A DNA stretch of 64,000 nt from contig NC_080559.1 of NCBI RefSeq assembly GCF_030253575.1, positions 35,129,001 to 35,193,000 of the forward strand, read 5' to 3'. This DNA is from Rhododendron vialii. Lineage: Eukaryota; Streptophyta; Magnoliopsida; Ericales; Ericaceae. The notes under the pieces are model-generated. The model did no database searches. It had not been told where the DNA came from and worked only from the letters and a program-made list of their open reading frames with translations. Every line of letters starts with the position of its first letter. Within the stretch, counting starts at the first letter, position 1. Both the position numbers and the translations under genes were made by a program. This document shows positions 47,691 through 60,796 of this stretch, in pieces.

Positions 47691-50128
47691 TGTAACACCC
47701 GTCCCAGGATATTTAGGGTTTCGATTTAATTTTGAGGTTTAGGGTTTAATTTGTATTTGTTGGATTCTATGAGGGGCTTTGGTGTGATTTACATGGAGAA
47801 TTGTTATTGGTTTGGAGCATAAGTTGAGAGGAGAGGTGACCATATGGGATTTCTTCCTAAGTGACTAAATAGTCATCAGGAGGATATTTCCTCATTCTGC
47901 CGACATAGAGAGAGAGAGAGAGGGGGAGAGAAAGGGAGGAGGAGGTCTCGGCTAAGGGGAGGGAGGAAGGAGAGGTCCGTTTTCGACGATCCAACTCGGT
48001 GACAAGTAAGTTCTTGTACTCTAGAAGTGTAATCTATGTTTAATTTTATATTTGTGTGGTTAGATTCTCAATGGATTGAGTTTTGGAAGGAAATTGACAA
48101 AGTTCTTGGTTTTGGGTCAAATTTCGTGGGTTCTGGTAATCTGCCTTTTGGGGGCCTTTCTGTTAGGAATCAATTTTTGGTGTCTTCATAACTGTAAAAG
48201 TACGTTTCAATACGAAGATTTCGGTACCAAGATCATGCAAAACCAATAATCACACAATTAGTTATGAATTTTTGAATACTGGCTGTTTGCTGGATGTGCG
48301 ATTTTGTGCGTGGCTGTCTTCTTTTAACTTTCTGGGCATGATGAACATTTTGGGTGGCTTTGGGTCTTTTACAGGAGCTGCATATTTAAGTTAAGAAGAG
48401 ATTGGCGTTGGAATCAAGTAATTTGGTTAAGTATACAATTTTTGGTGAATTTCTAAGGCTGGGTTGGTTGATAGGTGCGAAAATGGTTGCGAAACTGTTT
48501 TCTTTGGATTGTTGGGTTAATTTCCTCTCGTTTCTGAACCTGGGATTTTAACTGAGCGTAGGGCTTGTAGTGGTGCAACTTTGGGTGTTGGTTTCAATAT
48601 TTTTGGGTTTAGGATGAAAGAGTTATGATTTTTCAATCAATTTTACTTATTCCCGTGTAGAATCTGGCAGCAGCGACAGACTTTGGTATAATGGCCATAA
48701 CTCCTAGCTCGGGACTCAAAATGACACACCGTTTGTTTTGTTAGAAACTAGACACATAGAGCTTTCCAACGATACATCCCATGCATCATGGGTATGTCCG
48801 AGCGATAACAGATTTGCATCTAAAGTTGACATAAATTCTGCCTTTGCACCAGTTTTTACTGTTTTGTTGCGTTGGGCTGTTTGGTTGAGATTGTACACTT
48901 ATGGGTCTTTATATTTGATATATTTGGGTGTGTTGGAGTACCTTGGAGTATGGAAAAGATGTATGAGGTCTCCCGGATACGTGGGTACTCCCGGACACCT
49001 CTAGAGATTTTGGTGACTTTGTGTAGTGTTTGCCCATTAGCTAATGTAGAAGGCATGTTATGATTTGTTAGTCTAGCATTTGGTTTAACATTCCTAGATG
49101 TTCATATGCTAATATGGGTTAACTTGTGGCTAGGTAACGAGCCGGTCTTTTAGGAGGTGCCGAAACCGTAAGTTTGGCATACTCCAGTCGAATGAAAGGT
49201 GAGTATGTCTGATATGGTTCTTCTCAATAAGATATTGCTATGGTGGTATGTATATATCTTGCTAATGGTGTTTTAGCTTTCAATATGATTATTGATATGT
49301 AAATAATGCAGTGGAGGTGATTATATATCAATGATATCATGCTAATCGAGGTTTAGCTATTGATATGGATATATGTGATGGAAATTTGTCTACCATGCTA
49401 TATGTTGTTTTAGCTAATGGTATGCATGCTTGTTGTATGTTGATTGTACCCGCGAAAGGATTGTGGAGTGAGTCACACCATATCGTGGGCCGTGCCGTCT
49501 AATTAACGGTGAATGGGAGTGTGGTGTGCGGGACACAATTCCTTGGGTACATGGGATGTGGCAGACGTGCCACTGTATGTTGGTGTTTATACATGTGGTT
49601 ATACGATTGAGTACTTATGTTGAGTTTCGTGTGATTTACATTCATGCCGTTATTGTTATGTGGTTGTTTATTGAATAATATTGCTATGTTTGGAGAATGT
49701 GGTGGTTATGATTATTGATATTCTTTTGGGTATTGTGACATTTTATTGAGCATTTCTATATCTCACACACTCTGGTTTTCCTTTTTGGACTGCCAGGTAG
49801 CAGGTGGCTTAGAGTGGGTCCACTACTGGTCAACGCTTTGGAGAGTGCTAGACTAGCGTCGGGTGATGTCTTTGGTTAGATTGTTGCGTAGCTGATTCGT
49901 CTAGAAGCTAACCTAAATGTTATGTAATTAATTGGAGAGAGGGATATTTATTATAACTTGAGAGTTGAGGTTTTGGGCGTTGACTTGGTTGTATTTTAAG
50001 TGAGAAGTCTTCCGCTAATTTGTATTCTGATTGGTTGTAGAGTGTGGTGTGGTCTATTGTGTGGAATGCCACGTGGCCGCGCTGACTCGGGCCCACTCTG
50101 GGTGCCGTTTGCGGGGCGGGGCGTGACA
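47691..50128 (+). mobile_element. LTR 2 (shared middle LTR, mosaic)
   Basis: 2438 bp from TGTAACACCCGTCC to GGGGCGTGACA, followed by TTGGTATCAGAGC. Its first 2000 bp aligns with LTR 1 at a constant offset of 5659 without a difference that I could see. Its last ~440 bp instead matches LTR 3, and it differs clearly from LTR 1 there. It therefore looks like the product of recombination between two neighbouring elements. Confidence 0.85.
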
Positions 50129-52685
50129 GCTTGGTATCAGAGCTAGTACTTTCTAGACTCTGTGTTGAGAGTTGGTTGGGGGTTGGTAGTGGACCATAGG
50201 AGTTGAGTTTGTCGAGTAGCGGTTAGGGATTTAACTAACGTGTGAGTTATATCCATAACCATTGTGTTTGATGTTGATTGTTGAAACAGGTTTTTTCTGA
50301 TAAACGGATTTGAATCATACGGTATGTGTTGAGGATGTTATATTTGGTGACGGTGTGGGATGAACAACGGATGTAGTTTACAATGTGTTGTAGTTGTGGC
50401 ACAATTCACATGAATGCAGGGTATTGATATGGCTCGATTCATGGGGTAGCAGATGGTTGTGGTTCATTGGCAGTTTGCACAGGGTTCAGGTACGTGTTTG
50501 CTTGAAAGGTTTAAAGTGATTTTCCTTGTACAGTTTGAGTGGGGTTAGTATCCCTTTCATTGCGGGAGGATGTGTGAGATTTGTGGTACTAGAACTAAAT
50601 GTTTTGAGCATAGTGTCGGCGGTATCGTAGGTGGTGGTGTCGGGGGGGTTTTGACAAGAGTTGTATCTGTTGGGGTTGTTTGATGATTATGGGGTGATCA
50701 TGTTTGTGGAAATTTTTGTGTTAAGGTTTATTTAGGGTAGTGATGTGCTTGTGGCATATGATTTGGGTTGAGGGGAGAATGATTTAAGGTTGTGTGGTGT
50801 GTGAGTCCTATGACAGTGCGAGTAGTTGATGAGGTGAATACGTGGATGTTATAAGTTTTGGAGAGCTTAGTTTTAGTGGATTTTAAGTTGTTGAGCTTGT
50901 ATGAGAGAATAACATAATAGTTTGGAGTTTTGTGGGAATGGTTTTGTTCATTCCGTGAACTGGAATATGGTTATGATAATCTATGAGGGGATAGTTGTGG
51001 GTGAGTGTTTCTATGTTGTGGTTATCAGTGTGGATGAGTTAAGAGGGAAATAGATTAAATGTGTTGTTAAGGTTATAGTCTGGTGGGAGGTAAGGTTTGG
51101 GAAGCAGAGCGTGAGCTAGTAAGCGGTTGGTAAGTGGTTGTGTAACATTGACACGTTAGTGTTTAAATTATGGATTAAAAGATTATTCTGTTGGTGAGTG
51201 TCCTATTGGAACTTTGGATTTTGTGGAAAGTTTATCATTTCAATGTGAACTAGTGGTTTTACTTAGGTTGTAGTGGGTTAGTTAACGAGGTCAACACATC
51301 TTTTACCAGTTGAGGTTACTTATACTACGGATAAGTGTGCAAAATTGTATATTGATGGTATTGTTTGGTGCACAGGGTGCATGTGTACTGCGGAGTTGAG
51401 TATAACAACGGTTACTAGGGTTGGAGGTTGGTGAGAGGCAGAGAGATGGTGAGGGTGATGGTGATGGCAGTGAAGGTGATAGTGGTAATGACGAGGATGA
51501 TTGTGAGGATAGTGAGAATGGTAGTGATAGTGCTGAGGAGAGTAAGGAGCAAAGGTTTCAAGTTTAGTGAGAGTTAGAGTTTTGAGAAATCCAAAGAGGG
51601 TTCAGAGGAGACGAGATAGGAGTACAGGCAGTGGTTAGTGGCGGTGAATGTCGATACGTTCGTTGTGGTCGATGGAGCAATTGGTCAGAGAGGGTTCGGG
51701 GTGTTGAAAAGTATACAGGGTTACTGTGTGGCGAGTTTGGGCACAAAGCGGCACAGTGTTCAAGGGTGCAGGAGCCGGCGATGGATTCGTTCGAATAGGT
51801 GCCAGGTATTTTTAAGTTTTGTTAATGAGTTGTGGGTAGAGTAATTTTTGAGGATTCTTGTGTGTGGGGTTGGGATAACTTATGGGTGAGTTGGGTGTGC
51901 ATTTTCGTTTAAGATACTGTGCTTGTGTGAGGAGTTGTTGAGAATTTTCGTGCCCTTGTGTAAAGGTAAAGTGTGAGGGAATGGAGAGAATATAAATGTA
52001 TCTTGATGATAGGATACCATGCTAGAGTGTGAGTGAGTGTTTTGTGTATATCTATGTGGATAATATATATATCTTGTTGAGTAGAGGATGTATATGTATG
52101 CGTAGTGTGTGTGTGTGTCCTTAAGTGTTACGCCAAGATTTTTGGACTTGTTTGAAATCCAGTTGGAACCGCGTCTGCGCAACGTAGTTTCCGGCGGGAG
52201 GTCTAACATTGTCTCTAGATTGGGTGGTGGCTCTTTGGGACGGTGTTGTGTGTAGGTGGGGTATTTATGTTTTAATTTTATGGGTACCGTGTTGTGTGCT
52301 AGTTGTTGTCGAGAGAAGTGATTGATAGGGCTGGTGCGAATTATGAATTGTCCTTGCTAAGGAAGTTACTGGTGTTGGGATATGTTGAGCTTTAACCAGA
52401 GTTGGAGATTTGTTTTTGGTGGTGTTATTGAGTTTGAGGTTGGGTGTTGTGTGGTTACTGAGTAATTTTGAGTGTATGCATGTTTGAGGTTATTTTCTTT
52501 GAGGTAAGATTTGGGTAGAGGTTGGATTTATTCTTTTTGAAGTTTGGTTTTTGTCTACATGTGGATGAGTTGTGGGGTGAAGGTGTTTGTTTTGAGGATG
52601 GTGTTGGTAACATTGTGAGGTTGGTTGTTGTTGATTTTGTGGCGAGTGCTATTTCGGGGACGAAATATTCCAAGTGGGGGAGAGT
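50129..52685 (+). mobile_element. internal region 2 of the LTR array
   Basis: Primer-binding site at 50131-50143, polypurine tract ending at 52685. The 5' and middle parts are only loosely similar to internal region 1; the last ~405 bp (52281-52685) is closely similar. One gag trace is visible: a zinc-knuckle-like CGEFGHKAAQC at 51727-51759. No pol domain recognised. Broken, several breaks. Confidence 0.7.
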
Positions 52686-55161
52686 TGTAACACCCATCCC
52701 GGGATATTTAGAGTTTCAATTTAATTTTGAGGGTTGGGGTTTAATTTGTATTTGTTGGATTCTATGAGGGGCCTTGGTGTGATTTACATGGAGAATTGTT
52801 ATTGGTTTGGAGTATAAGTTGAGAGGAGAGGTGACCACATAGGATTTCTTCCTAAGTGACTAAATAGCCATCAGATTCTTCCCAATTCTGCCGACTCCCA
52901 ATTCTGCCGACATAGCGAGAGAGAGAGGGGGAGAGAAAGGGAGGAGGAGGTCACGGCTAAGGGGAGGGAGGAAGGAGAGGTCCGGTTTCGACGATCCAAC
53001 TCGGTGACAAGTAAGTTCTTGTACTCTAGAAGTGTAATCCATGTTTGATTTCATGTTTGTGTGGCTAGATTCTCCATGGATTGAGTTTTGAAAGGAAATC
53101 GACAAAGTTCATGTTTTGGGTCAAATTCGTGGGTTTTGGTAATCTGTCTTTTGGGGGCCCTTCTGCTAGGAATCAATTTTTGGTGTCTTCATAACTGTCA
53201 AAGTACGTTTCAATACGAAGATTTCGGTACCAAGATCATGCAAAACCGATAATCACACAATTAGTTATGAATCTTTGAATACTGGCTGTTTGCTGGATGT
53301 GCGATTCTGTGCGTGGCTGTCTTCTTTTAACTTTCTGGGCATGATGAACATTTTGGGTGGCTTTGGGTCTTTTATAGGAGCTGCATATTTAAGTTAAGAA
53401 GAGATTGGCGTTGGAATCAAGTAATTTGGTTTAGTATACAATTTTTGGTGAATTTCTAAAGCAGGGTTGGTTGACTGGGGCGAAAATGGTTGCAAATCGG
53501 TTTTTCTTTTGATTGTTGGGTTAACCTCCTCTCGTTTCTGAACCTGGGATTTTAACTGAGTGCAGGGCTTGTAGTGGTGCAACTTTTGGTGTTGGTTTCA
53601 ATATTTTTGGGTTTAAGATGAAAGAGTTATGATTTTTCAATCAATTTTACTTATTCCCGCGTAGAATCTGACAGCACCGACGGACTTTGGTATAATGGCC
53701 ATAACTCCTAGCTCGGGACTCGAAATGACACACCGTTTGTTTTGTTAGAAACTAGACACATAGAGCTTTCCAACAATACGTCCCATGCGTCATGGGTATG
53801 TCCGAGCGATAACAGATTTGCATTTAAGGTTGACCTAAATTCTGCCTTTGCACCAGTTTTTACTGTTATGTTGAAGCTATAATCGTAAGGCCGTAGTTAG
53901 GTTACCCGAACTCTGTTTTTGATGTATGACCTATGGATTCAAAGAAGAAGAAGTCTACTTTTCAATGGTTTAAGTGTCGCCCTGGAATTCATGTTGTTTA
54001 ATTAGATATGGCCAAAATAAGACAGGCTGGTTGTGGTTGTCGTTCCTGTTTTGGGAGTTTTGTTGCGTTGGTCTGTTTGGTTGAGATTGTACACTTGTGG
54101 GTCTTTATATTTGATATTTTTGGGTGTGTTGGAGTACCTTGGAGTATGCAGAAGATGTGTGAGGTCTCCCGGGTACGTGGGTACTCCCGGACACCTCTAG
54201 AGATTTTGGTGACTTTGTGTAATGTTTGCCCCATTAGCTAGTGTAGAAGGCATGTTATGATTTGTTAGTCTAGCTTTTGGTTTAACATTCCTAGATGTTC
54301 ATATGCTAATATGGGTTAACTTGTGGCTAGGTAACGAGCCGGTCTTTTAGGAGGTGCCGAAACCGTAAGTTTGGCATACTCCAGTCGAATGAAAGGTGAG
54401 TGTGTCTGATATGGTTCTTCTCAATAAGATATTGCTATGGTGGTATGTATATATCTTGCTAATGGTATTTTAGCTTTCAATATGATTATCGATATGTAAA
54501 TAATGCGGTGGAGGTGATTATATATCAATGATATCATGCTAATCGAGGTTTAGCTATTGATATGGATATATGTGGTCGAAATTGTATATCATGCTATATA
54601 TTGTTTAGCTAATGGTATGCATGCTTGTTGTATGTTGATTGTACCCGCGAAAGGATTGTGGAGTGAGTCACACCATATCGTGGGCCATGCCGTCTAATTA
54701 ACGGTGAATGGGAGTGTGGTGTGCGGGACACAATTCCTTGGGTACATGGGATGTGGCAGACGTGCCACTGTATGTTGGTGTTTATACATGTGGTTATACG
54801 ATTGAGTACTTATGTTGAGTTTCGTGTGATTTACATTCATGCCGTTATTGTTATGTGGTTGTTTATTGAATAATATTGCTATGTTTGGAGAATGTGGTGG
54901 TTATGATTATTGATATTCTTTTGGGTATTGTGACATTTTATTGAGCATTTCTATATCTCACACACTCTGGTTTTCCTTTTTGGACTGCCAGGTAGCAGGT
55001 GGCTTAGAGTGGGTCCACTACTGGTCAACGCTTTGGAGAGTGCTAGACTAGCGTCGGGTGATGTCTTTGGTTAGATTGTTGCGTAGCTGATTCGTCTAGA
55101 AGCTAACCTAAATGTTATGTAATTAATTGGAGAGAGGGATATTTATTATAACTTGAGAGTT
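52686..55161 (+). mobile_element. LTR 3 of the array, right end missing
   Basis: Starts TGTAACACCCATCCCGGG. It belongs to the same family but to a more distant copy than LTR 1 and LTR 2 over its first 2.2 kb, and carries an extra segment near 53877-54060. Its final ~270 bp is the same as LTR 2. It stops at 55161, where inverted sequence begins. Confidence 0.8.
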
Positions 55162-58100
55162 AAAATCGCACATCCAGCAAACAGCCAGTATTCAAAAATT
55201 CATAACTAATTGTGTGATTATTGGTTTTGCATGATCTTGGTACCGAAATCTTCGTATTGAAACGTACTTTTACAGTTATGAAGACACCAAAAATTGATTC
55301 CTAACAGAAAGGCCCCCAAAAGGCAGATTACCAGAACCCACGAAATTTGACCCAAAACCAAGAACTTTGTCAATTTCCTTCCAAAACTCAATCCATTGAG
55401 AATCTAACCACACAAATATAAAATTAAACATAGATTACACTTCTAGAGTACAAGAACTTACTTGTCACCGAGTTGGATCGTCGAAAACGGACCTCTCCTT
55501 CCTCCCTCCCCTTAGCCGAGACCTCCTCCTCCCTTTCTCTCCCCCTCTCTCTCTCTCTCTATGTCGGCAGAATGAGGAAATATCCTCCTGATGACTATTT
55601 AGTCACTTAGGAAGAAATCCCATATGGTCACCTCTCCTCTCAACTTATGCTCCAAACCAATAACAATTCTCCATGTAAATCACACCAAAGCCCCTCATAG
55701 AATCCAACAAATACAAATTAAACCCTAAACCTCAAAATTAAATCGAAACCCTAAATATCCTGGGACGGGTGTTACAACTCTCCCCCACTTGGTATCAGAG
55801 CTAGTACGTTCTAGTCTCTGTGTTGAGAGTCGATTGGGAATTTTGGTAGTGGACCATAGGTTGTTGTTACTGTCGAGAAGGAGTTAGTGGGTGGCTATCG
55901 TGGGAGTATTTAATACTTAGCACTATGTTTGTTGTTGGTGGTTTGAGTTGTTAAAGCAGGTTATTGATATGGCTCAGTTCATGGAGCAGCAAATGGTAAT
56001 TCTCCCATGGCAGATTGTGCTGGCACTGACGGTGTCTTATGTGGGCCGTGTTTTGTGTGTTCAACCTGTCACGCCTCGCCCCGCAAACGGCACCCAGAGT
56101 GGGCCCGAGTCAGCGCGGCCACGTGAAATTCCACACAATAGACCACACCACACTCTACAACCAATCAGAATACAAATTAGCGGAAGACTTCTTACTTAAA
56201 ATACAACCAATTCAACGCCCAAAACCTCAACTCACAAGTTATAATAAATATCCCTCGCTCCAATTAATTACAAACATTTAGGTTAACTTCTAGACGAATC
56301 AGCTACACAACAATCTAACCAACGACATCACCCGAGACTAGTCTCAGCACTCTCCAAAGCGTTGACCAGTAGTGGACCCACTCTAAGCCACCTGCTACCT
56401 GGCAGTCCAAAAAGGAAAGCCAGAGTGTGTGAGATATAGAAATGCTCAATAAAATGTCACAATACCCAAAAGAATATCAATAAGAATATTCACCACCAAC
56501 ATAACTGCAATACCCATATGAGTACATTAGTTATAACCATCACATCTGCCAAACATAGCAATATTATTCAATAAACAACCACATAACAATAACGGCATGA
56601 ATGTAAATCACACGAAACTCAACATAAGTACTCAATCGTATAACCACATGTATAAACACCAACATACAGTGGCACGTCTGCCACATCCCATGTACCCAAG
56701 GAATTGTGTCCCGCACACCACACTCCCATTCACCGTTAATTAGACGGCACGGCCCACGATATGGTGTGACTCACTCCACAATCCTTTCGCGGGTACAATC
56801 AACATACAACAAGCATGCATACCATTAGCTAAAACAACATATAGCATGGTATACAAATTTCCACCACATATATCCATATCAATAGCTAAACCTCGATTAG
56901 CATGATATCATTGATATATAATCACCTCCACTGCATTATTTACATATCAATAATCATATTGAAAGCTAAAACACCATTAGCAAGATATATACATACCACC
57001 ATGGCAATATCTTATTGAGAAGAACCATATCAGACACACTCACCTTTCATTCGACTGGAGTATGCCAAACTTACGGTTTCGGCACCTCCTAAAAGACCGG
57101 CTCGTTACCTAGCCACAAGTTAACCCATATTAGCATATAAACATCCAGGAATGTTAAACCAAATGCTAGACTAACAAATCATAACATGCCTTCTACATTA
57201 GCTAATGGGGCAAACACTACACAAAGTCACCAAAATCTCTAGAGGTGTCCGGGAGTACCCACGTACCCGGGAGACCTCACACATCTTTCCATACTCCAAG
57301 GTACTCCAACACACCCAAAAATAGCAAATATAAAGACCCATTAGTGTACAATCTCAACCAAACAGCCCAACGCAACAAAACAGTAAAAACTGGTGCAAAG
57401 GCAGAATTTAGGTCAACTTTAGATGCAAATCTGTTATCGCTCGGACATACCCATGATGCATGGGATGTATCGTTGGAAAGCTCTATGTGTCTAGTTTCTA
57501 ACAAAACAAACGGTGTGTCATTTTGAGTCCCGAGCTAGGAGTTATGGCCATTATACCAAAGTCTGTCGCTGCTGCCAGATTCTACACGGGAATAAGTAAA
57601 ATTGATTGAAAAATCATAATTCTTTCATCTTAAACCCAAAAATATTGAAACCAACACCCAAAGTTGCACCACTACAAGCCCTACGCTCAGTTAAAATCCC
57701 AGGTTCAGAAACGAGAGGAAATTAACCCAACAATCCAAAGAAAACAGTTTCGCAACCATTTTCGCACCTATCACCCAACCCAGCCTTAGAAATTCACCAA
57801 AAATTGTATACTTAACCAAATTACTTGATTCCAACGCCAATCTCTTCTTAACTTAAATATGCAGCTCCTGTAAAAGACCCAAAGCCAAGAACTTTGTCAA
57901 TTTCCTTCCAAAACTCAATCCATTGAGAATCTAACCACACAAATATAAAATTAAACATAGATTACACTTCTAGAGTACAAGAACTTACTTGTCACCGAGT
58001 TGGATCGTCGAAAACGGACCTCTCCTTCCTCCCTCCCCTTAGCCGAGACCTCCTCCTCCCTTTCTCTCCCCCTCTCTCTCTCTCTCTCTGTCGGCAGAAT

Positions 58101-58284
58101 GAGGAAATATCCTCCTGATGACTATTTAGTCACTTAGGAAGAAATCCCATGTGGTCACCTCTCCTCTCAACTTATGCTCCAAACCAATAACAATTCTCCA
58201 TGTAAATCACACCAAAGCCCCTCATAGAATCCAACAAATACAAATTAAACCCCAAACCTCAAAATTAAATCGAAACCCTAAATA
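55162..58284 (-). mobile_element. inverted, rearranged copy of the same LTR family
   Basis: Parts in plus-strand order: an LTR piece in minus orientation (55162-55776) with its polypurine tract (55777-55790); a piece of primer-site-proximal internal sequence in plus orientation (about 55791-56061); then a long minus-orientation LTR (56067-58284). The first two parts are very close to LTR 1 and internal region 1; the last belongs with the LTR at 62865-64000. Broken, with a few rearrangements. Confidence 0.75.
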
Positions 58285-58425
58285 CTTAATAACCTAAAGG
58301 ACTAAAGTGCGATTTTTTTTTATTAGAGTGGTGCATGTGTGCCGTGTGTTTGTGTGAGGTGGTGTGTGTGTGTTTCTTTTTAAAACAAAACAAAAGAAAG
58401 AAAACCCATCAGGAGAGGTTCCAAC

Positions 58426-58429
<4 letters not shown>

Positions 58430-58472
<43 letters not shown>
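58430..58472. repeat. (GA)n microsatellite in family B LTR
   Basis: About 20 GA units, in the same relative place as the shorter (GA)n of family A LTRs. Confidence 0.95.
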
Positions 58473-58475
<3 letters not shown>

Positions 58476-60004
58476 AGCCGGTGGAAGAAGGAGAAGAGAA
58501 AGGGGAAGTGAGAGCTAGGTTGAATTGGAAACTTTGTAAGGTAATTCATGATCTTCTTTACTTGAATTTATGATTTTGTTGTTCAATTCCCTACCTGGCA
58601 TCTAGTTAGAGGTGAATTGAATTCATGGGAGAAGGGTTTTTGAGGTTGGAATTGGGTTTAATTTCAGAAAATTCGGGGTATGATATGAATATGCATAACT
58701 GTGTTGAACCAAATTGAAACTGTTCTGTTTTTGACGAATTTATTCAAGGTACCTAGAAATCTTCTAAATTCTTGAAAAAAATCCTGAAGGTTCATCTGTG
58801 AGTCTATTGTATCGTGTTAAATTTTCAGAAAATAACTCGAAGTGGTTTGGCCTACAAAATTCGTGGACTGAACTGGTGTCTGATTCGCGTCTGTGCAGAC
58901 AGCACAGACACGTGTTGGAAAAACGGGCATAACTTCTTGCTCGGGTATCGGTTTTACGCACCGTTTCTTGATTCCGAAACTAGACTCGTATATCTTTCTG
59001 AATATGTATGGGTTGTGTCGTGGTTCTTTCTAGATTATAGCAGTTTTTGAATTAAAGTTCAGGTTTTGGTATTTCTGAAATTCTGGACAGCTTTTGGCAT
59101 GTGTTCGTCATGAAATTCCTCAAGTTTAAGCATGCTGGGTGGACATGGGTTCTCATGAGTCTTAAACATTGATCAATTGGTGATGTTTTGGTGTTGGTAT
59201 TATTGGAAAATATTGAGTATGTGATTTTTAATGAGCTCTCGATCGCAAACTGTTCTGCTGAAAACTGTGAATTCTGCTTTAGATGTGTAACTTCATTTGA
59301 GCGTATCTTGGTCATTCAGACTCCGTTTAGGACAAATTTTATATCAAAATTCATGTACCGGAGGTGTACTTTTTAATGGTGGTAGTCTGACGACCTGGTT
59401 CTAAATCAGTAAGAAGTTATGGTCGAAATACAACAGGATGGTCATGGTTTCAAATCGATTTTAAGAGTTATATCATATTTATACTCTTACGTTGAATTGG
59501 GGGCACATCTAAGCCTTAAGATGGACATATTTGTATTCGTTGGGTATTGTCTAATACCTTATTAGTTTTATAATTTGGTATCAAATGATTGTTAAATGGT
59601 TTGGGAGTGTTGGTGGCATTGTTAAGCTCATTTGACACTTGTTAGCATGGTGAATGTATTATGGGGTGTATCATATATTTACTTAAACATTCCAAGGGAT
59701 TCATATGCTGATATGGTAGCTTATGGCTAGGTAACAAGCCGGTCAAATAGGAGGTGCCGAAATCGTAAGTTTGGTGTATATCTCGGTCGATGCAAAGGTG
59801 AGTGTGTCTGATATGGTTCTTCCCAATAAAATGTTGCTGTGGTGGTGAATGTATATCTTGCTAACCGTAGTAAGCTTTCGATATGGTTATCTTTAATGAG
59901 ATATTGCTGTAATGGTGAGTGTATATCATGCTATTGTTGTTTAGCTTATGATATGTGAGTGTTTGATTCATAGATGTTGTTCTATATTGAATTGAACTTG
60001 ATTG

Positions 60005-60188
60005 TTGGCTTAGTGCCCGGTGATTGGCTTTATGCCAAAAGGCTTTATGCCTTAAACTATTGGCTGTGTGCCCGGTGATTGGCTTTATGCCATATGGCTT
60101 TATGCCTTAAACTATTGGCTGTGTGCCCGGTGATTGGCTTAATGCCAAAAGGCTTTATGCCTTAAATTATTGGCTATGTGCCCGGTGT
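60005..60188. repeat. 55-bp minisatellite, about 3.3 copies
   Basis: GTGCCCGG recurs at 60013, 60068, 60123 and 60178, an exact 55-bp spacing. Each unit contains two related halves with GGCTTTATGCC. Copies differ at few positions. It lies inside the family B LTR. Confidence 0.9.
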
Positions 60189-60796
60189 TGTTCTTAATTT
60201 CTCGATAAACTGTTGACAAGTTGAGATTATCTTTTAGCTGTTGGATATTACTGTTATGTTGTAATTGGAGGATGTGGTGATTATATCTGTTACGTACATT
60301 TGAGTATCTCAGATATGTTGAGAATTTATATTTTGGTTGTTATTTATTCGGTTGTTGCTATATTTTGTTGAGCATTTCTATATCTTACACACTCTGGCTT
60401 TCCTTTTTGGTCTGCCAGGTAGCAGGTTGCGTAGAGTGGGTCCACTACCGGTCATCGTGTTGAGAAGTGTTTGGGCTAGCATTAGATGATGTGGATGAAC
60501 GAGTTGGTTGTAGGTAGTAAACTAAAAAGTTGATTTATGTAAGTTATAAATAAGTCGTCGATGGATGTATTAAAGTGTAAAATTTTTAAAGTATTGTAAA
60601 ACTATATTGTTGTTTAGTTGTGTGAGATCGTGGTTGGTTGGTCGATACGTCGACTCATTTTTATGTTAAGGTGATAAGTCTTCCGCTGGGTGTTTATTCT
60701 GACAGGTTGTGAGGTGTGGTTTGTTTTTTTTTTTTTTTGGTGTGGAATGTCACGTGGTCGCGTCGACTCGGGCCCACATTGGGTGCCGTTTGCGGG

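Larger units (their letters stand above)
58285..60796 (+). mobile_element. LTR-like fossil, related family B
   Basis: A plus-orientation LTR of a related but divergent family. It has a (GA)n tract at 58430-58472, the block CATAACTTCTTGCTCGGG (58929), the core GGTAACAAGCCGGTC ... GAGGTGCCGAAATCGTAAGT (59733-59774), a 55-bp tandem repeat (60005-60188), and an end (CACGTGGTCGCG onward) like that of LTR 1. Both outer ends are incomplete. No internal region is attached. Confidence 0.65.

Noticed and set aside
60005-60188. CRISPR-like array
   Set aside because: Units are contiguous 55-bp tandem copies without unique spacers, inside a plant LTR.
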